Part shown: in pieces, positions 44,094 to 52,008 of the stretch
Layout: every line of letters starts with the position of its first letter
How positions within the stretch are numbered: position 1 is the stretch's first letter
Assembly: GCF_009764645.1 (NCBI RefSeq)
Contig: NZ_RWIM01000113.1
Span: 1-52,076 of the forward strand
Reading direction: 5' to 3'
From: Pseudomonas sp. PB106
GTDB lineage: Bacteria > Pseudomonadota > Gammaproteobacteria > Pseudomonadales > Pseudomonadaceae
DNA: 52,076 nt
Program-made: the position numbers and the translations under genes
Notes under the pieces: model-generated
The model's input: the letters and a program-made list of their open reading frames with translations, nothing else
What the model was told of the DNA's origin: nothing
Database searches by the model: none

Positions 44094-45326
44094 TCAATCT
44101 GCTCCCGACCGCAGAACGATGGCGGCCTCAAGGTTTCGGGCACGCACGCTGATGCGGCTGTTCAGTACCAGCGCTACGCCGCTGAGCAGCACAAAGCAGT
44201 AGCCCAGCGTCGACTGAAGATTGGCAGGGCTCAGGCTGATCAGGGCGCTGATCAAACCGCCGCAGATAAAGATGATCGTGCTGCCCGCCGAGGCCGAGGT
44301 GCCTGCGTTGTCCGCAAACAGGCCCATGGCCCGGGATGTAGCTGCCGGGCGTGCGATGGTGGTGCCAGCGGTGCAGATCAGCATCGGGATCAGTACGGTG
44401 ATGGCGGACAGTTCGACATTGGCCGATAGCGTCAGCATGACCAGCCCCGACATCAGGATCAGGCTCAGTCCGGTAATGATCTGCTGGCCGGGCGTGATCC
44501 GCCGGCTGAGCACGGTGGCGACAATGCCGCCGACCACGTAGGCAGCACCGTAGATCAGCAGGATCAGTGAGAAGTCGTAAGCCGACAGCTGCAGTTGATC
44601 CATGAAGATCAGCGGTGAAATCACGATGAATGAAAAGTGGCAGGCGAACGCGAAGGCGGAAATCAGCCACAGGCCAACGAAATCGCGATCCCCCAGCACC
44701 CGTCGATAAGCCTGGAAGAACTTGAAGGGGCTGCCGCTGGCGACCGGCCGCCCGTTATCCAGAAACCGCCACGCCTTGATCAGCACTGCTGCTGCCAGTG
44801 CGGCAAACACCCAGAAACTGCCGCGCCAGCCGAGGCTGGCCTGCAGGAAGGTCCCGGCCAATGGCGATACGGAGATGAAAACCCCCGTCGCGGTGACCAT
44901 CAGGATGCGCAGGCGATCACGCTCTTCGCCTTCGAACAGGTCCTGCACCAGCGCCTGGGACAGCACGAAGCAGCCGCAGCCAACTGCCTGTACCAGCCGA
45001 AAGAACAGGAACAGCGAGTAATCGCTGGTGATCGTGCAACCGAGCGCGCCGAGCATCGAAACCGCCATGCCGGCGAGTAACAGGCCCTTGCGTCCGATCA
45101 CGTCCGACAGGGGCCCTATCAGCAATTGCGCAAAGGCGATGCCGACGGCGAACAGGCTGATCGACAGTGCTATATCCGCCGGGCTGCTGCGAAAGTGCTC
45201 GGCCATGGCCGGGAACGACGGCAACAGCACATCCAGTGGAAACACCCCCAGCAGGACCATGGTCAATAACAGGCTGACAGCGCCGCGTCGTTGTTGGTGT
45301 GTGACCACAGGTTTTCCGTCATTCAT
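44094..45326 (-). CDS. MFS exporter (Bcr/CflA type) of the peptide cluster
   Basis: This 410-residue inner-membrane carrier has twelve predicted helices. VFPLDVLLPSFPAMAEHFRSS at the first helix, FAQLLIGPLSDVIGRKGLLLAG (the MFS loop 2-3 motif) and FFRLVQAVGCGCFVLSQALVQDLF (helix 5 antiporter motif region) match the drug-exporting Bcr/CflA group. Its ATG lies 8 bp within the end of the diiron oxygenase gene, so it is translationally coupled as the last gene of the operon. Export of the modified peptide or its fragment is the natural inference; self-resistance is possible. Confidence 0.9.
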   Translation of the reverse strand: MNDGKPVVTHQQRRGAVSLLLTMVLLGVFPLDVLLPSFPAMAEHFRSSPADIALSISLFAVGIAFAQLLIGPLSDVIGRKGLLLAGMAVSMLGALGCTITSDYSLFLFFRLVQAVGCGCFVLSQALVQDLFEGEERDRLRILMVTATGVFISVSPLAGTFLQASLGWRGSFWVFAALAAAVLIKAWRFLDNGRPVASGSPFKFFQAYRRVLGDRDFVGLWLISAFAFACHFSFIVISPLIFMDQLQLSAYDFSLILLIYGAAYVVGGIVATVLSRRITPGQQIITGLSLILMSGLVMLTLSANVELSAITVLIPMLICTAGTTIARPAATSRAMGLFADNAGTSASAGSTIIFICGGLISALISLSPANLQSTLGYCFVLLSGVALVLNSRISVRARNLEAAIVLRSGAD

Positions 45327-46296
45327 CGAACAGTCCTGCCTTGGCGAACAGTTTGCGGTTAATGGACAACGCGAAGAAACCGGCCTTTTTCAGTGCATCG
45401 AGGGTAGCGATGGCACCCGTCCTGGCGCGCAGACGTTTGGCTTGCGCGTGGGTCAGGCTGCCAAGAATTTCATCGATGGCTGGCTCGGCAATGCCGTTGC
45501 TGCGCAGGCTCTGTCGTAACCATTGCTCGTCGATCTCAAAGAAAATGTCGATGATGTTCAGCAGGGTTCTGGCCGCGTAGGTACGCTGGCGAGTGTTCAT
45601 GGTCAGCCACAGGTAATGGAACACCTCAGCGAAATAACGGCTGTGCCGGGCTTCATCCGCAAGGTGATCACGCAACATGTCGTTGACGCTGGACACCAGA
45701 GTGTCGCGGCAGACATCGAGCAACTCGCGGGCAATGATGGTTTCCGAAACGAAGCCAAGCAGAAACCAGGCCAGCGCGCGGTTGTTGTCGGGAGTGCGGG
45801 CGATCAGGGCGTTCAACCGGCTGATGCGCAACGGCATCTGAGGGCGGTGGGTGAAGCCGTACAGACTGGCGATCTGTTCTGCGAGGCGGTTGGAGAACAG
45901 GGCATGGTAGCCCTCGTCGGTATAGAGCTGGAGCGCCGCGGTTTTCATGCGACCTGGGACGGAGGCAGGCAGCTCGCCGTGGACAATTACCTCGACAGCG
46001 CGGTTGACGATGCGGTGTTCGAGCAGTGTTGTGTAGTCGAGAAAGTGCACCAGATGATTGGCTGTCAGCCGGTGGGTGACCTCACGGCCTGCGGCGACGA
46101 TGGCCGGGTGGGCCAGATAGGGCAGGAAGGCCGGCGGAAACCAGTGACGGGTCAGCAACTGCTGCTGCACGTCATCGGGCAATAGATAGTCGTGCTGACT
46201 GGTGCGCACCGACGCGCGAGTGTTCCAGTCGCCGAGAGTGAAACGCAGCGCCCAGGAAACCGGCGCCTCATCCTGTTCGATAATGGGCGCGTTCAT
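45319..46296 (-). CDS. AurF-like diiron oxygenase
   Basis: This 325-residue soluble helical protein of the p-aminobenzoate N-oxygenase (AurF) family has all seven iron ligands at matching spacing: E93 (LLEHRIVN), E128 and H131 (DEGYH), E185 (VSETII), and H211, E215, H218 (HLADEARH). AurF oxidises an aryl amine to nitro; relatives oxidise other amines and C-H bonds. The ATG at 46296 has GAGGAG upstream and overlaps the SagB-like stop codon (ATGA), showing tight coupling. The substrate is unknown; a modified residue of the upstream 23-residue peptide is the leading guess. Confidence 0.87.
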   Translation of the reverse strand: MNAPIIEQDEAPVSWALRFTLGDWNTRASVRTSQHDYLLPDDVQQQLLTRHWFPPAFLPYLAHPAIVAAGREVTHRLTANHLVHFLDYTTLLEHRIVNRAVEVIVHGELPASVPGRMKTAALQLYTDEGYHALFSNRLAEQIASLYGFTHRPQMPLRISRLNALIARTPDNNRALAWFLLGFVSETIIARELLDVCRDTLVSSVNDMLRDHLADEARHSRYFAEVFHYLWLTMNTRQRTYAARTLLNIIDIFFEIDEQWLRQSLRSNGIAEPAIDEILGSLTHAQAKRLRARTGAIATLDALKKAGFFALSINRKLFAKAGLFDE

Positions 46297-47363
46297 GCCT
46301 GCTCCTCGCGCAACAAATCGAGCATTTCCTGACACATCGCCCGACCATCGCTTTCACCGCAACCGACAAAGAACAGCGGTTGTTCGGCGCTGCCTTCGAT
46401 CTTGAGCAAGGATTCGACCTGATCGTCGGCAAACGCGCCGGTCAGCCAGGTATTGAGGCCCAGCGCCGTGGCGACCAACTGGAAGGTTTGCGAAAGATGA
46501 CCGGCCTCGATGAAGGCCATGCGATAGGCGCGCGAATGTTGGTATTTCCACCATAACTTGTCGAAGCGAGCGGTGATGAACAGGCCCAACGGCAGGTTGT
46601 TGATGAAATGCTGCCCGCCGAGCAGTTGCCCCAGCGGGCATTGCGGCGATGGGCTCACAGGGGTGAGGACATGCTCGGCAGGGTGGTAGGCATACACACC
46701 GGGATCCAGGCCCTCGATGTTCTGTGCCAGCAAAAAACACTCGCAGGCATTCAATCCGCCCCCGGAAGGGCTGCTGCGTCGCGCATCGAGGCCTTCTGCA
46801 ATGCCGTCTGCAGAGCTGTCGCGTTCACGCAGGTAGCCGAAAGACAGGTACAGCAAAGAGCTGACGTCGTTGAGGGAAATGGCGGCTCCCGTGAAGGAGC
46901 GACAGGTTTTGCGACGAGTCAGCACGTGAGTCAGGTTGTCGTGATCGGGCGTGGTGGGTGTGGGGAGGGCAATTCGCGTGGTTGTGTTGTCGAGCACCCT
47001 TCCTGCCTCGGGCAAGGGGGCTGCCAATACTTCGTTACAGTGGTCCAGATATTCTCTGCTCCACTCGTGAATGTTTTGCGGAATATGTTTGCATGGGATG
47101 TTCTGGGTGCCGATGTGATAGATCTTCGACAGTTCGTCCCAACCCCATTCCGTATTGTCGGTTTCTGAAATGGTTAATATCCCTGCATTCAATAGTTGTA
47201 TGTCTATAGTATTGCGACTATTGAATAAATCGGGATTGCTGATCAATTGGGTGAGACGTGATGAATAGTCGAAGTCCAGCTCGTGCTGGATATGGTCTTT
47301 ATAGTTCCAGACAACTTGAGCAGGCGTGCGCGGCAAGATGAATAAGTAAGGGTTGATGTGCAT
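46293..47363 (-). CDS. SagB/ThcOx-type FMN dehydrogenase
   Basis: This 356-residue protein has an N-terminal ~130-residue part without recognised motifs, then a nitroreductase-fold SagB domain. FMN contacts are likely in RRKTCRSFTGAAIS (151-164) and RRSSPSGGGLNACECFLLA (195-213). K273-Y274 in LWWKYQHSRAYR matches the Lys-Tyr pair required in azoline dehydrogenases of thiazole/oxazole peptides. FIEAGHLSQTFQLVATALGLNTW is also family-typical. No YcaO cyclodehydratase is adjacent, so the reaction may differ from azoline oxidation. It follows the 23-codon peptide gene by 70 bp containing a hairpin; the ribosome site (AGAGAAG) is modest. Confidence 0.88.
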   Translation of the reverse strand: MHINPYLFILPRTPAQVVWNYKDHIQHELDFDYSSRLTQLISNPDLFNSRNTIDIQLLNAGILTISETDNTEWGWDELSKIYHIGTQNIPCKHIPQNIHEWSREYLDHCNEVLAAPLPEAGRVLDNTTTRIALPTPTTPDHDNLTHVLTRRKTCRSFTGAAISLNDVSSLLYLSFGYLRERDSSADGIAEGLDARRSSPSGGGLNACECFLLAQNIEGLDPGVYAYHPAEHVLTPVSPSPQCPLGQLLGGQHFINNLPLGLFITARFDKLWWKYQHSRAYRMAFIEAGHLSQTFQLVATALGLNTWLTGAFADDQVESLLKIEGSAEQPLFFVGCGESDGRAMCQEMLDLLREEQA

Positions 47364-47394
47364 ATCGGGAGCTTCTCTGGTTGAAAGTCTGAAA

Positions 47395-47424
47395 GACGCC
47401 GGATTGCCGGCACTCTCCGGCGTC
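47395..47424 (-). terminator. Hairpin/attenuator between peptide gene and SagB-like gene
   Basis: GACGCCGGA and TCCGGCGTC form a perfect 9-bp stem around a 12-base loop, followed on the minus strand by only TTTC. It starts 9 bases after the peptide stop. The short T-run suggests partial termination, giving more peptide than enzyme. Confidence 0.75.
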
Positions 47425-47433
47425 TAGACTTGC

Positions 47434-47505
47434 TTAGCGGGCTTTAGGCGCTACGAGAAAAGCCAGGTTTGCGATTTTGTTGCCTTCCATAGAGATAACT
47501 TTCAT
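47434..47505 (-). CDS. Small peptide gene, candidate RiPP precursor (23 aa)
   Basis: This short frame encodes 23 residues, starting MKVISMEGNKIANL and ending VAPKAR, then TAA. AAGGAG sits 8 bases before the ATG, the best ribosome site in the operon. A promoter-like sequence (TTGCCA-16 bp-TATTAT) lies 55-82 bases upstream, and a terminator-like hairpin follows. It heads the SagB-like/diiron/MFS operon in the same direction. It has one Ser, no Cys, Thr, Tyr or Trp, one Phe, two Asn, three Lys and one Arg. Hydrophobic residues cluster at positions 14-19. There is no run of one amino acid as in an attenuation leader. It could be a modification substrate or, less likely, a regulatory leader peptide. 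Confidence 0.7.
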   Translation of the reverse strand: MKVISMEGNKIANLAFLVAPKAR

Positions 47506-47559
47506 AACGTGAACTCCTTGTTCAATGTTTGGTAAGTGCCACCTCGTGGTGACAACTCA

Positions 47560-47587
47560 ATAATAGTTTGTAATGGATTATTGGCAA
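47560..47587 (-). promoter_or_regulatory. Sigma-70-like promoter of the peptide operon
   Basis: On the minus strand TTGCCA (47587-47582), a 16-bp spacer, then TATTAT (47565-47560). The surrounding DNA is clearly AT-richer than the window. The predicted leader is about 45-50 bases and contains a small hairpin (CCACGAGGTGG) just before the ribosome site. Confidence 0.6.
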
Positions 47588-47769
47588 GCGGATATTAAGT
47601 AGGAAAATTCCAGTAATTTTGTCGGACGCATCTTTAGGTTGGAAAGAGCTTGTGGGACAAAGTTAGATAGCTAAAAGAAGCAAGGAAATTTCCTGCACGC
47701 CAAACGGAAGTTTGATGTGGGAAGTACGAAGTTCGAAGGTCAATGAGGCGGGGATGCCAGGCGTGTAAA
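47588..47769. other. AT-rich gap between the peptide operon and rlmI
   Basis: No gene is supported in this stretch. It has lower GC than its surroundings and one perfect 12-bp palindrome, AGGAAATTTCCT, at 47683-47694, which could be an operator. It may mark the edge of an inserted segment. Confidence 0.5.
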
Positions 47770-47798
47770 CAGCAAACGAGGAGCCCTGAGGCTCCCCG
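47770..47798 (-). terminator. Terminator of rlmI
   Basis: On the minus strand GGAGCC-TCAG-GGCTCC is followed by TCGTTTGCTG. It begins about 13 bases after the rlmI stop codon. Confidence 0.75.
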
Positions 47799-47810
47799 CC
47801 GATTCGCCAA

Positions 47811-49007
47811 TCAGCTGTTAGGCAGCAGACGGCAAGTAATGCTCTTGATGTAGCGGGTCTCGTCAATCGCCGGGTGCACCGGGTGATCCGGGCCCTGACC
47901 GCCGCGCTCCAGCAACTGGATGTTGCGATCCAGGTGACGAGCGCTGGTCAGCAGAATGTTCTGCAGACTGTCTTCCGCCAGGTGCATCGAGCACGATGCG
48001 CTGACCAGGATGCCGTCCTTGTTGAGCAGGCGCATGGCTTGCTCGTTCAGGCGACGGTAGGCACCTTCGCCGTTTTTCATGTCTTTCTTGCGTTTGATGA
48101 ACGCTGGCGGATCGGCGACGATCACGTCGAAGCGCTCTTCGCTGGCTTTCAGTTCTTTCAGGGCTTCGAAGACGTCGCCTTCGATGCAGGTCATCTTGTC
48201 GGCGAAGCCGTTGAGGGCCGCGTTGCGCTCAACGCCGTCGAGGGCGAACGCCGAAGCATCGACGCAGAACACTTCGCTGGCCCCGAAAGCGGCAGCCTGC
48301 ACGCCCCAGCCACCGATGTAGCTATAAAGGTCGAGAACGCGTTTGCCCTTGGCGTAAGGCGCCAGACGTGCGCGGTTCATGCGGTGGTCGTAGAACCAGC
48401 CGGTTTTCTGACCCTGGATGACCGGGGCTTCGAACTTCACGCCGTTCTCTTCCAGCGCAACCCACTCAGGCACCAGGCCGAAGACGGTTTCGACGTAGCG
48501 GTTGAGGCCTTCGGCGTCGCGGGCTGCGGAGTCGTTCTTGAACAGGATGCCGCTTGGCTTGAGCACTTGGGTCAGTGCCGCAATCACGTCATCTTTATGC
48601 GCTTCCATGGTCGCCGAGGCGATCTGCACCACGAGGATGTCGCCGAAACGGTCGACAACCAGGCCAGGCAGCAAGTCGGAATCGCCATAGACCAGGCGAT
48701 AGAACGGCTTGTCGAACAGGCGCTCGCGCAGCGACAAAGCAACGTTCAGGCGGTGCACCAGCAGGGATTTGTCCAGCGACAGTTTGACGTCGCGCGACAA
48801 CAGGCGCGCGCAGATCAGGTTGTTCGGGCTCATCGCCACGACGCCCAGCGGCTTGCCGCCGGCCGCTTCGAGGATGGCTTGATCGCCGGCCTGAAAACCG
48901 TGCAGAGGGGTGGCGGCTACATCGATTTCGTTGCTATAGACCCACAGGTGACCGGCGCGCAGGCGACGGTCGGCGTTGGCTTTGAGGCGCAAGCTAGGCA
49001 GGGACAT
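47811..49007 (-). CDS. rlmI: 23S rRNA (cytosine-1962-C5)-methyltransferase
   Basis: This 398-residue SAM-dependent methyltransferase has an N-terminal PUA domain (about 1-75, LKANADRRLRAGHLWVYSNEI) and a C-terminal Rossmann domain. The latter has GWFYDHRMNRARLAPYAKGKRVLDLYSYIGGWGVQAA and DVIVADPPAFIKRKKDMKNGEGAYRRLN, followed by a Cys near VSASCSMHL as in m5C enzymes. It fits RlmI, which modifies C1962 of 23S rRNA in E. coli. The start at 49007 (MSLPSLRLKANADRR) is the family start and has GGAG upstream. Confidence 0.93.
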   Translation of the reverse strand: MSLPSLRLKANADRRLRAGHLWVYSNEIDVAATPLHGFQAGDQAILEAAGGKPLGVVAMSPNNLICARLLSRDVKLSLDKSLLVHRLNVALSLRERLFDKPFYRLVYGDSDLLPGLVVDRFGDILVVQIASATMEAHKDDVIAALTQVLKPSGILFKNDSAARDAEGLNRYVETVFGLVPEWVALEENGVKFEAPVIQGQKTGWFYDHRMNRARLAPYAKGKRVLDLYSYIGGWGVQAAAFGASEVFCVDASAFALDGVERNAALNGFADKMTCIEGDVFEALKELKASEERFDVIVADPPAFIKRKKDMKNGEGAYRRLNEQAMRLLNKDGILVSASCSMHLAEDSLQNILLTSARHLDRNIQLLERGGQGPDHPVHPAIDETRYIKSITCRLLPNS

Positions 49008-49088
49008 GACGTCGCTCCGGAAAAAAGAGCGGGAGTATACCGTGTTGCGACTTGTGTCGGGTTTGATGGGCGATGAAACGCTGATGGC

Positions 49089-49170
49089 CCTTCGCGAGCA
49101 AGCTCGCTCCCACAAAGGGCTTGTGACCGACACAAGACTAATGTGGGAGCGAGAGGGCTCGCGAAGGCGG
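49089..49170. repeat. REP pair, family E
   Basis: Arms CTTCGCGAGCAAGCTCGCTCC (about 49090) and a slightly diverged complement (49141-49170) lie between rlmI and the downstream PfpI-like gene, both on the minus strand. Confidence 0.85.
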
Positions 49171-49179
49171 TTTTGACTA

Positions 49180-49719
49180 TTACGCCGACAGCGCGTCGAT
49201 CAGCTCTTTATTGAACGCCGGAATGTCATCCGGCTGCCGGCTGCTGATCAGGTTGCCGTCCTTGACCACCTCTTTATCCACCCAATGCGCGCCAGCATTC
49301 ACCAGGTCATCCTTGAGTGTCTTGTAGCTGGTCATGGTCTTGCCGTTGACCAGCCCCGCCGAGATCAGCAACCAGCCGCCATGACAGATCACCGCAATCG
49401 GTTTGCCAGCGGAGGCGCCGGTCTTGACCAGATGCTGGGCATCCTGATCGATACGAATGGTGTCGGAGTTCTGCACGCCGCCCGGCAGGACGATTGCGTC
49501 GTACTGCTCGCTGCTGGCGCCCTGAAAGGTCTGGTCAACCTTGAAGTCGTCCGCCGGCTTGTCGTGATTCCAGCCTTTGACCTTGCCGGCCTCGGCCGAA
49601 AGGATGTCGACCTGCGCGCCAGCCTGCTCCAGCGCTTGCTTGGGACCTGTCAATTCAACCTGTTCGAAACCATCGGTTACCAAAAAAGCGACGCGCTTGC
49701 CGTTGAGGGAAGTGGCCAT
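49180..49719 (-). CDS. DJ-1/PfpI family type 1 glutamine amidotransferase-like protein
   Basis: This 179-residue protein has VAFLVTDGFEQVELTGPKQAL at the N terminus and the nucleophile elbow AVICHGGWLLISA with C112-H113, as in PfpI and YhbO-like stress proteins. Such proteins have been described as proteases, deglycases or chaperones; which activity applies is disputed. From memory the P. aeruginosa gene at this position is called pfpI. A ribosome site (AGGAGCTTATCG) precedes the ATG. It is divergent from the HDOD gene. Confidence 0.9.
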   Translation of the reverse strand: MATSLNGKRVAFLVTDGFEQVELTGPKQALEQAGAQVDILSAEAGKVKGWNHDKPADDFKVDQTFQGASSEQYDAIVLPGGVQNSDTIRIDQDAQHLVKTGASAGKPIAVICHGGWLLISAGLVNGKTMTSYKTLKDDLVNAGAHWVDKEVVKDGNLISSRQPDDIPAFNKELIDALSA

Positions 49720-49892
49720 CGATAAGCTCCTGAGTCTATGGGGATTTGTTGCCGTGCCGGACAGAAACTGTCCATCGGGCCTTACAAAATCCGAAGCCTG
49801 AGCTTGAATGAAAGTTCCTCCGATATGCCGGTCGGTGTGTCGTACCCATGCTTCAGCGGTTAGAATCGCCGCCTGTCCCAGAGTGTGTACTT

Positions 49893-50759
49893 ATGTCCCA
49901 AGAGCTGACCACCGAACAGATTCAACAATCGCTGCAAGGCATCAGTGTGCCCGCGCAACCGCAGATCATGGTGGATCTGCAAATGGAGCAGTACATGCCC
50001 GATCCGGACCTGGAAGTGATCGCCAAATTGATCGCTCAGGATCCGGGCCTGTCCGGCTCGCTGCTGAAAATCGTCAATTCGCCGTATTACGGCTTGAGCA
50101 ACAAGATCACCTCGATTCAACGCGCGGTGAACCTGTTGGGCAGCCGCTCGATCATCAACCTGATCAACGCGCAGTCGATCAAAGGCGAGATGAATGACGA
50201 CACCATCGTTACCCTCAACCGTTTCTGGGACACCGCTCAGGATGTGGCGATGACTTGTCTGACCCTGGCCAAGCGCGTTGGCACCCAGGCCGGTGACGAA
50301 GCTTACGCTCTGGGCCTGTTCCACGACTGTGGCGTGCCGTTGATGTTGCAGCGTTTCCCCAACTACATGTCGGTGCTGGAACAGGCTTACGCTAACGCCA
50401 GTCCGGAATGCCGGGTGGTCGACACCGAGAACCGTGAGTTCAACACCAACCACGCCGTGGTCGGTTATTACACCGCCAAATCGTGGCGCCTGCCGGAGCA
50501 TGTCAGCGCGGCCATCGCCAATCACCACAATGCCTTGGCGATTTTCAGCGATGAGTCGTCGCGCAACAGTCAGCTGAAAAACCTGCTGGCGATCCTGAAG
50601 ATGGCCGAGCACATCTGCGCTTCGTATCGCGTGCTGGGCAATCAGACCGAAGATTTCGAATGGAACGCTGTCGGGCCGCTGGTACTCGATTACGTAGGGT
50701 TGTCGGATTACGACTTCGAATCCCTCAAACAAACGATCCGCGACCTCGGCGCGCATTGA
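49893..50759 (+). CDS. HDOD domain-containing protein
   Basis: This 288-residue protein is almost entirely an HDOD domain: LEVIAKLIAQDPGLSGSLLKIVNSPYYGLSNKITSIQRAVNLLGSR, then LGLFHDCGVPLML and IANHHN. HDOD is a degenerate HD-type fold found in signalling proteins, mostly without phosphohydrolase activity, though FHDCG keeps an HD pair. Role unknown. The ATG at 49893 is preferred over one at 49848 because the family starts close to it; no strong Shine-Dalgarno is seen. mutM follows 12 bp later. Confidence 0.88.
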   Translation: MSQELTTEQIQQSLQGISVPAQPQIMVDLQMEQYMPDPDLEVIAKLIAQDPGLSGSLLKIVNSPYYGLSNKITSIQRAVNLLGSRSIINLINAQSIKGEMNDDTIVTLNRFWDTAQDVAMTCLTLAKRVGTQAGDEAYALGLFHDCGVPLMLQRFPNYMSVLEQAYANASPECRVVDTENREFNTNHAVVGYYTAKSWRLPEHVSAAIANHHNALAIFSDESSRNSQLKNLLAILKMAEHICASYRVLGNQTEDFEWNAVGPLVLDYVGLSDYDFESLKQTIRDLGAH

Positions 50760-50771
50760 CTCGAGAACACC

Positions 50772-51584
50772 ATGCCTGAATTGCCGGAAGTCGAAACCAC
50801 CCGCCGCGGCATTGCTCCGCACCTGGAAGGCCAGCGCGTCAGCCGGGTGATCGTGCGTGACCGGCGCCTGCGCTGGCCGATCCCGGACGATCTCGATGTG
50901 CGTCTGTCGGGGCAGCGCATCGTGCTGGTCGAGCGCCGCGCCAAGTATCTGCTCATCAACGCCGAAGTCGGCACGTTGATCAGCCATTTGGGCATGTCGG
51001 GCAATTTGCGTCTGGTCGAGGCCGGTTTGCCGGCGTTGAAGCACGAGCATGTCGATATCGAACTGGAGTCGGGCCTGGCGCTGCGCTACACCGACCCGCG
51101 CCGTTTCGGCGCAATGCTGTGGAGTACTGATCCGCTCAATCACGAACTGCTGATTCGACTCGGGCCCGAGCCGTTGACCGATCTGTTCGATGGCGAGCGC
51201 TTGTTCCAGTTGTCGCGCGGGCGTTCGATGGCGGTGAAGCCGTTCATCATGGACAACGCAGTGGTGGTGGGCGTCGGCAATATTTATGCGACCGAAGCGC
51301 TGTTCGCTGCCGGGATCGATCCGCGTCGCGAGGCCGGGGGGATTTCCCGGGGGCGCTATCTGAAGTTGGCGATCGAGATCAAACGCATCCTCGCCGCTGC
51401 GATTGAGCGCGGCGGCACCACGCTGCGCGATTTCATCGGAGGTGATGGTCAGCCGGGGTATTTCCAGCAGGAGCTGTTTGTCTACGGCCGTGGCGGTGAA
51501 CACTGCAAGGTCTGCGGCACTGGTCTGCGGGAAGTGAAGCTGGGTCAGCGGGCCAGTGTGTTCTGCCCGCGCTGCCAGACCTGA
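50772..51584 (+). CDS. mutM: Formamidopyrimidine-DNA glycosylase
   Basis: This 270-residue base-excision enzyme removes 8-oxoguanine and formamidopyrimidines. The N-terminal [14 protein letters not shown] gives the catalytic Pro2 and Glu3. [10 protein letters not shown], the helix-two-turn-helix region [23 protein letters not shown] and the C-terminal zinc finger ([24 protein letters not shown]) are all present. It begins 12 bp after the HDOD stop codon and is probably cotranscribed. Confidence 0.97.
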   Translation: MPELPEVETTRRGIAPHLEGQRVSRVIVRDRRLRWPIPDDLDVRLSGQRIVLVERRAKYLLINAEVGTLISHLGMSGNLRLVEAGLPALKHEHVDIELESGLALRYTDPRRFGAMLWSTDPLNHELLIRLGPEPLTDLFDGERLFQLSRGRSMAVKPFIMDNAVVVGVGNIYATEALFAAGIDPRREAGGISRGRYLKLAIEIKRILAAAIERGGTTLRDFIGGDGQPGYFQQELFVYGRGGEHCKVCGTGLREVKLGQRASVFCPRCQT

Positions 51585-51653
51585 GGCAATCGGCTGAAAA
51601 AGTCCTACGGTCTATAGTGAGTTGTCTCACTGTTCAGCCCGAAGGATCGTGCC

Positions 51654-51977
51654 ATGAAATCCTTGCAAGTCTTCGTTGTTGCGCTGCTGCTGTGTTCCAG
51701 TCTGGCCGTTCAGGCCACGGAAAACGGCAGCGGTGACCCGCGCTACACCATCCAGAATCCCCCGGCCTACGCCATGCTCGGCGATTTGCTGATTGCCCGA
51801 CCGTTACTGGTGGTGGCAACGGTGATCGGTGCGGGGGCGTTTGTCGTGTCACTGCCATTTACTGCGCTGGGTGGCGGAATTGGCGATGCGGGCCAGGCGT
51901 TGGTGGTGGATCCGGCGAAGGCAGCGTTTGTGCGATGTCTGGGGTGTATAGGGGAGGGGTTTGAGCAGCGCGAGTGA
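51654..51977 (+). CDS. Small exported/membrane protein of unknown function
   Basis: This 107-residue protein has a signal peptide (ending LAVQA, about residue 21) and one later hydrophobic segment (about residues 48-72, [25 protein letters not shown]). Two Cys sit near the C terminus (RCLGCIGEG). Homologues lie after mutM in other pseudomonads and are often given a vague transporter label, which the short length does not support. GAAGGATC precedes the ATG. Confidence 0.75.
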   Translation: MKSLQVFVVALLLCSSLAVQATENGSGDPRYTIQNPPAYAMLGDLLIARPLLVVATVIGAGAFVVSLPFTALGGGIGDAGQALVVDPAKAAFVRCLGCIGEGFEQRE

Positions 51978-52008
51978 GCTGATCAGGATTCTGCTATGTG
52001 GCTGACGG

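Noticed and set aside
43859..44143. 94-codon frame between ilvD and the MFS gene
   Set aside because: Overlaps the MFS 3' end, Arg/Pro-rich composition, no ribosome site; treated as non-coding gap.
47434..47505. Peptide gene as a classical attenuation leader peptide
   Set aside because: No run of a single amino acid, and the following hairpin lacks clear alternative anti-terminator pairing; a precursor role fits better, though regulation is not excluded.
47663..47866. 67-codon minus-strand frame next to the rlmI end
   Set aside because: It starts inside rlmI and runs through the rlmI terminator, with no ribosome site; considered as a second small peptide but not supported.
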